Source: Thermodesulfobacteriota bacterium
GTDB lineage: Bacteria; Desulfobacterota; S145-22
Assembly: GCA_024763435.1 (NCBI GenBank)
Contig: JANTFN010000073.1
Location: forward strand, 1-7,839
DNA: 7,839 nt
Reading direction: 5' to 3'
Notes under the pieces: generated by a model
Told to the model about the DNA's origin: nothing
Seen by the model: the letters and a program-made list of their open reading frames with translations, nothing else
Databases searched by the model: none
Shown here: in pieces, positions 5,443-7,839 of the stretch
Position numbering within the stretch: the stretch's first letter is position 1
How the letters are laid out: each line of letters starts with the position of its first letter
Position numbers and translations under genes: made by a program

Positions 5443-6429
5443 TTAGGCAGTTCGGACGGCGTTTAACGCCCTTCGTGTCAGGACGCGCGCCATACGTTTT
5501 CGATAGGTTGGCGGTGTGGTCACATTCGCGACGGGTTTCGATGCCTTATAGGCCTCTTCAGCCAGGGTATTGACCCAGCTGTCATCCATCGGTACGTCCT
5601 TAAAAAGTTTTGTTGGAGAAATAATAACCGGTCCGCTTCCCACGGCAGTTAAAACTACTTTTCCGGCCTCGCAGGTTTTGCCGTCTACCGCAAGCGTCAC
5701 ACAAGCCGCAACACCGACGAGGGGATAATCAATGGCTTCACGCAACCGCAGTTTTTTGTAGACGCACCGGCGGTTTTTATCCGGCGGCGGAAGGACAATA
5801 CCTTCAATAATTTCATTATCTTCCAGGGTCAGGGGCTGTTTTCCTTTCCCACTGTAGAGTTCCCTCAGGGGAATCGTCCGGGTGTCGTCCTTTCCGGATA
5901 GGGTCACCTGCGCGGACAGGGCGATGAGGACGGGCGCGAGGTCACCCTGATAAACGGCAAAGCAATGTTTCCCCCCCTTGACAGCATTACATTGATTCCC
6001 GCCCGCCTTGAAGCAGACAGGCTTGGATTGCCGCCACATCTCCGTCTGGTTGTAAAAGAGGCACCGGGTTTGCTGGGCAACATTTCCGCCGACGGTCCCC
6101 ATATTTTGCAGGGGAGGCGCCGAGACCATTTTCGCGGCTTCCCACAGTCCCCTGTATTTTTTTTGAATCAGGGAAGAGGTTATCAGTTCTGTCAGTTGTG
6201 TCAGGGCGCCGATAAAGACAGAACCATCCGCCATTTTCTGAACGCCTCTGAGTTCTTTGATGTCCTTCAGGTTGATGATAATATCCGGGGCGAGAAGGCG
6301 CTGCTTCATCCGCACGAGGAGATCGGTCCCGCCGGCAAGGAGTTTGGCGTGCCCGCCGTGGATGGCTAACAATTCAAGGGCGGACGAGAGGTCCCTCGGA
6401 CTGAAATATTTGAATTCGCGTAATTTCAT
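5443..6429 (-). CDS. FAD-binding medium subunit with extra [4Fe-4S] loop (4-hydroxybenzoyl-CoA reductase beta-like)
   Basis: This 328-aa protein has the FAD signatures of the family: LLAGGTDLLVRMK (30-42), the IINLKDI strand (51-57) and NMGTVGGNVAQQ (109-120). Directly after the second motif is an insertion with Cys123, Cys139, Cys147 and Cys156. As I recall it, the [4Fe-4S] cluster of Thauera aromatica 4-hydroxybenzoyl-CoA reductase beta subunit is held by Cys122, 138, 146 and 155, the same spacing. This loop is absent from ordinary xanthine dehydrogenase or CO dehydrogenase medium subunits. It lets electrons enter from a low-potential ferredoxin and run inward for reduction. The C-terminal domain (about 215-328) is normal. 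The gene starts 12 bases after the large subunit stop, with GCGGAG as ribosome site. The substrate is not shown by this sequence. Confidence 0.9.
   Translation of the reverse strand: MKLREFKYFSPRDLSSALELLAIHGGHAKLLAGGTDLLVRMKQRLLAPDIIINLKDIKELRGVQKMADGSVFIGALTQLTELITSSLIQKKYRGLWEAAKMVSAPPLQNMGTVGGNVAQQTRCLFYNQTEMWRQSKPVCFKAGGNQCNAVKGGKHCFAVYQGDLAPVLIALSAQVTLSGKDDTRTIPLRELYSGKGKQPLTLEDNEIIEGIVLPPPDKNRRCVYKKLRLREAIDYPLVGVAACVTLAVDGKTCEAGKVVLTAVGSGPVIISPTKLFKDVPMDDSWVNTLAEEAYKASKPVANVTTPPTYRKRMARVLTRRALNAVRTA
5962..6063 (-). other. Four-cysteine [4Fe-4S] insertion loop in the medium subunit
   Basis: Codons for Cys123 (6061-6063), Cys139 (6013-6015), Cys147 (5989-5991) and Cys156 (5962-5964) were each checked on the - strand. 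The loop starts RCLFYNQTEMWRQS and ends GKHCFAVYQGD. Spacing of 16, 8 and 9 residues matches the cluster-binding loop known from 4-hydroxybenzoyl-CoA reductase. Confidence 0.85.
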
Positions 6430-6441
6430 CTTTTTCTCCGC

Positions 6442-7839
6442 TTATGATTTTGCTTTTTCTTCCAAGGCCTTGAGGACCCTGTCCGGGCTGTAGGGGAAAG
6501 ACTTCATCCATACGCCCGTTGCGTCATAAACCGCGTTGGCAATGGCCTTGTAGGCATTCATGGAAATGGTGAGGCCACCTTCCTTGGCGCCAAAGGGCCC
6601 TTCCGGATCCATAGTCTGGACAAGGATGGTATCAATCTCCGGCATATCAACCGACAGGGGAAGTTTATATTCAAGATAGTCGCTGTTCAGCTGAAGCCCC
6701 CCGTCCCAGGTGTGCTCTTCCAGGATGGTGGCCACGCCGCCCATAGCCACCGACCCTTCCAACTGGCCTTCGACCGCCATGGGATTGATGGGGTTTCCAC
6801 AGTCGTGGGCAACAACCATGCGCTCGAGTTTAACAATGCCCGTTTCCGGATCGACTGAAACCTCCGCGATGGTTGTCCCGTAGGAAAAGGTCCCGGCCAT
6901 CTGGCCATAGGGATTTTTAACCCACTCGCGGTCAAAACTTATTTTGGGGATATAGGTCCCGTACCCTTGGATATGCGTGCCCTTTGACATGGCATAACGG
7001 ATGGCCTTCGTATATTTTATGGAAACTTCAGGGTCCGTTTTGCTGACAATCAAGCCATCCCGCATCTGAAGGGTTTCTTTATCAACCTTCAAATACCTGC
7101 CAGCCGACTGCAGAATCTTATCCCGGGCATCTTCCGCGGCAAGCCGGACGGCATTTCCGGTCACAAAGGCCGCGGCCTGGGAATAGGCCCCCGGGTCATG
7201 GGTCGTGGATTCTGTGTCGGAACAGACAATATTGACCGAAGACATAGGGATTCCGAGGGTGTGCGCGGCAATTTGAACCATCATACTTTCGTTCCCCTGG
7301 CCGTTGTCCACTACGCCGCTGATCACAGTGGCGTCTCCATCCTCGTTGACCCGTACATAGGCGGAGGACCCTGACCGGAAGCCCATGGGAAACCCGCACA
7401 TGATGGCGATACTTCCCATTCCGATTCCGTGATAGGGGGGGAGTTTGCCGCGTTTCTTCTTCCACCCGCTTTTTTTCGCGGCTTTTTTGATGGTTTCCTC
7501 AAGTCCGCAACTGATAATTTTTGAGCCGGTCGCCGTGACATCCCCGGTTTTCAGCCCGTTCTTGATGCGGATATCCATGGGGTCCATGCCGATCTGTTCT
7601 GCAATTTTGTCCATGTGCATGGCGTTACCCGCTAAAAAGGCGCGGCCGTGGCAGCGATACATCCCGCGAATCGGGCGGTTGGTCAGAATTCGGTAGCCGT
7701 CATAGCGCAGGTTTGGAAGCCGATAGGTCTCTTCATAGACATAAAACGGGATGGAGGTCGCAATAGGGCCGGTGCTGCTGTAGGCCCCGCCGTTGTAGAG
7801 GACCTTGAATTCCTTTGCGATAATGGTCCCGTCTTTTTT
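6442..7839 (-). CDS. Molybdopterin-binding large subunit, xanthine dehydrogenase family (4-hydroxybenzoyl-CoA reductase alpha-like; 5' end outside window)
   Basis: The frame runs open from the right edge to the TAA at 6442-6444: 465 codons, about 60 percent of a usual 750-780 aa subunit. The ATG at 7660-7662 is internal, because the 59 codons before it encode family sequence (DGTIIAKEF, NGGAYSSTGP, YRLPNLRYDG, LTNRP). Visible parts, numbered from the window edge, are the RGMYRCHGRAF loop (58-68), MDPMDIRIKNGL (85-96), the molybdopterin-contacting DNGQGNE (178-184), SDTESTTHDPGAYSQ (207-221), VVAHDCGNPINPMAVEGQ (342-359) and GPFGAKEGGL (414-423). Where the family has GxKGxGE with a catalytic Glu, this protein has Leu423. 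It is the first visible gene of the operon and should hold the molybdenum active site of a three-subunit enzyme. Family membership is sure, the substrate is not. Confidence 0.9.
   Translation of the reverse strand, partial: KKDGTIIAKEFKVLYNGGAYSSTGPIATSIPFYVYEETYRLPNLRYDGYRILTNRPIRGMYRCHGRAFLAGNAMHMDKIAEQIGMDPMDIRIKNGLKTGDVTATGSKIISCGLEETIKKAAKKSGWKKKRGKLPPYHGIGMGSIAIMCGFPMGFRSGSSAYVRVNEDGDATVISGVVDNGQGNESMMVQIAAHTLGIPMSSVNIVCSDTESTTHDPGAYSQAAAFVTGNAVRLAAEDARDKILQSAGRYLKVDKETLQMRDGLIVSKTDPEVSIKYTKAIRYAMSKGTHIQGYGTYIPKISFDREWVKNPYGQMAGTFSYGTTIAEVSVDPETGIVKLERMVVAHDCGNPINPMAVEGQLEGSVAMGGVATILEEHTWDGGLQLNSDYLEYKLPLSVDMPEIDTILVQTMDPEGPFGAKEGGLTISMNAYKAIANAVYDATGVWMKSFPYSPDRVLKALEEKAKS

Noticed and set aside
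7660..7662. ATG at 7662 (- strand) as the start of the large subunit gene
   Set aside because: The frame is open for 59 more codons to the window edge, and these encode conserved family sequence, so the ATG is an internal Met and the gene is cut by the window.

Overview
This window most likely comes from an anaerobic, flagellated, Gram-negative bacterium of the Desulfobacterota (former Deltaproteobacteria) type. The inference rests on a sigma-54-like promoter in front of fliD, a long FliD of the style seen in that group, and a 4-hydroxybenzoyl-CoA-reductase-like molybdenum enzyme beside an EFR1-type flavodoxin/ferredoxin fusion. The sequence alone does not identify a species.

Left half, + strand (1-3537): the end of a flagellar locus. 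It holds the last 23 codons of a probable flaG, a 212-base gap with a perfect 10-bp hairpin and a good sigma-54 (-24/-12) promoter candidate, then fliD (filament cap, 760 aa), fliS (flagellin chaperone, GTG start, 161 aa) and a small FliT/FlgN-like export chaperone of 143 aa. The last gene overlaps the fliS stop in a TGATG junction. Cap, flagellin chaperone and probable cap chaperone together form a filament-assembly module.

Middle (3538-3707): a convergent intergenic region with two different arrays of heptanucleotide repeats, one purine-rich (five RGGCKAA units) and one pyrimidine-rich (six units, CTCAGTC then CTTTTTC). A probable rho-independent terminator for the flagellar genes lies between them.

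Right half, - strand (7839 down to 3708): a tightly packed operon whose start lies beyond the right edge. In transcription order it encodes the molybdopterin-binding large subunit (5' end cut off), the FAD-binding medium subunit and the [2Fe-2S] small subunit of a xanthine-dehydrogenase-family enzyme, then a methylmalonyl-CoA-epimerase-like VOC protein, then an EFR1-family protein with a flavodoxin-like domain and two [4Fe-4S] clusters. The medium subunit carries the four-cysteine insertion (spacing 16, 8, 9) characteristic of 4-hydroxybenzoyl-CoA reductase, which points to reductive chemistry on an aryl-CoA or similar low-potential substrate. The EFR1 protein is a plausible electron carrier for it.

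Most interesting: two of these enzymes look altered at their active sites. The large subunit has Leu where the family's catalytic Glu normally stands (GAKEGGL against the usual GxKGxGE), and the VOC protein has Leu where a metal-binding His is expected (GEGFFLI against GEGxHHI). This may be a divergent redox/CoA module with chemistry different from its namesakes.
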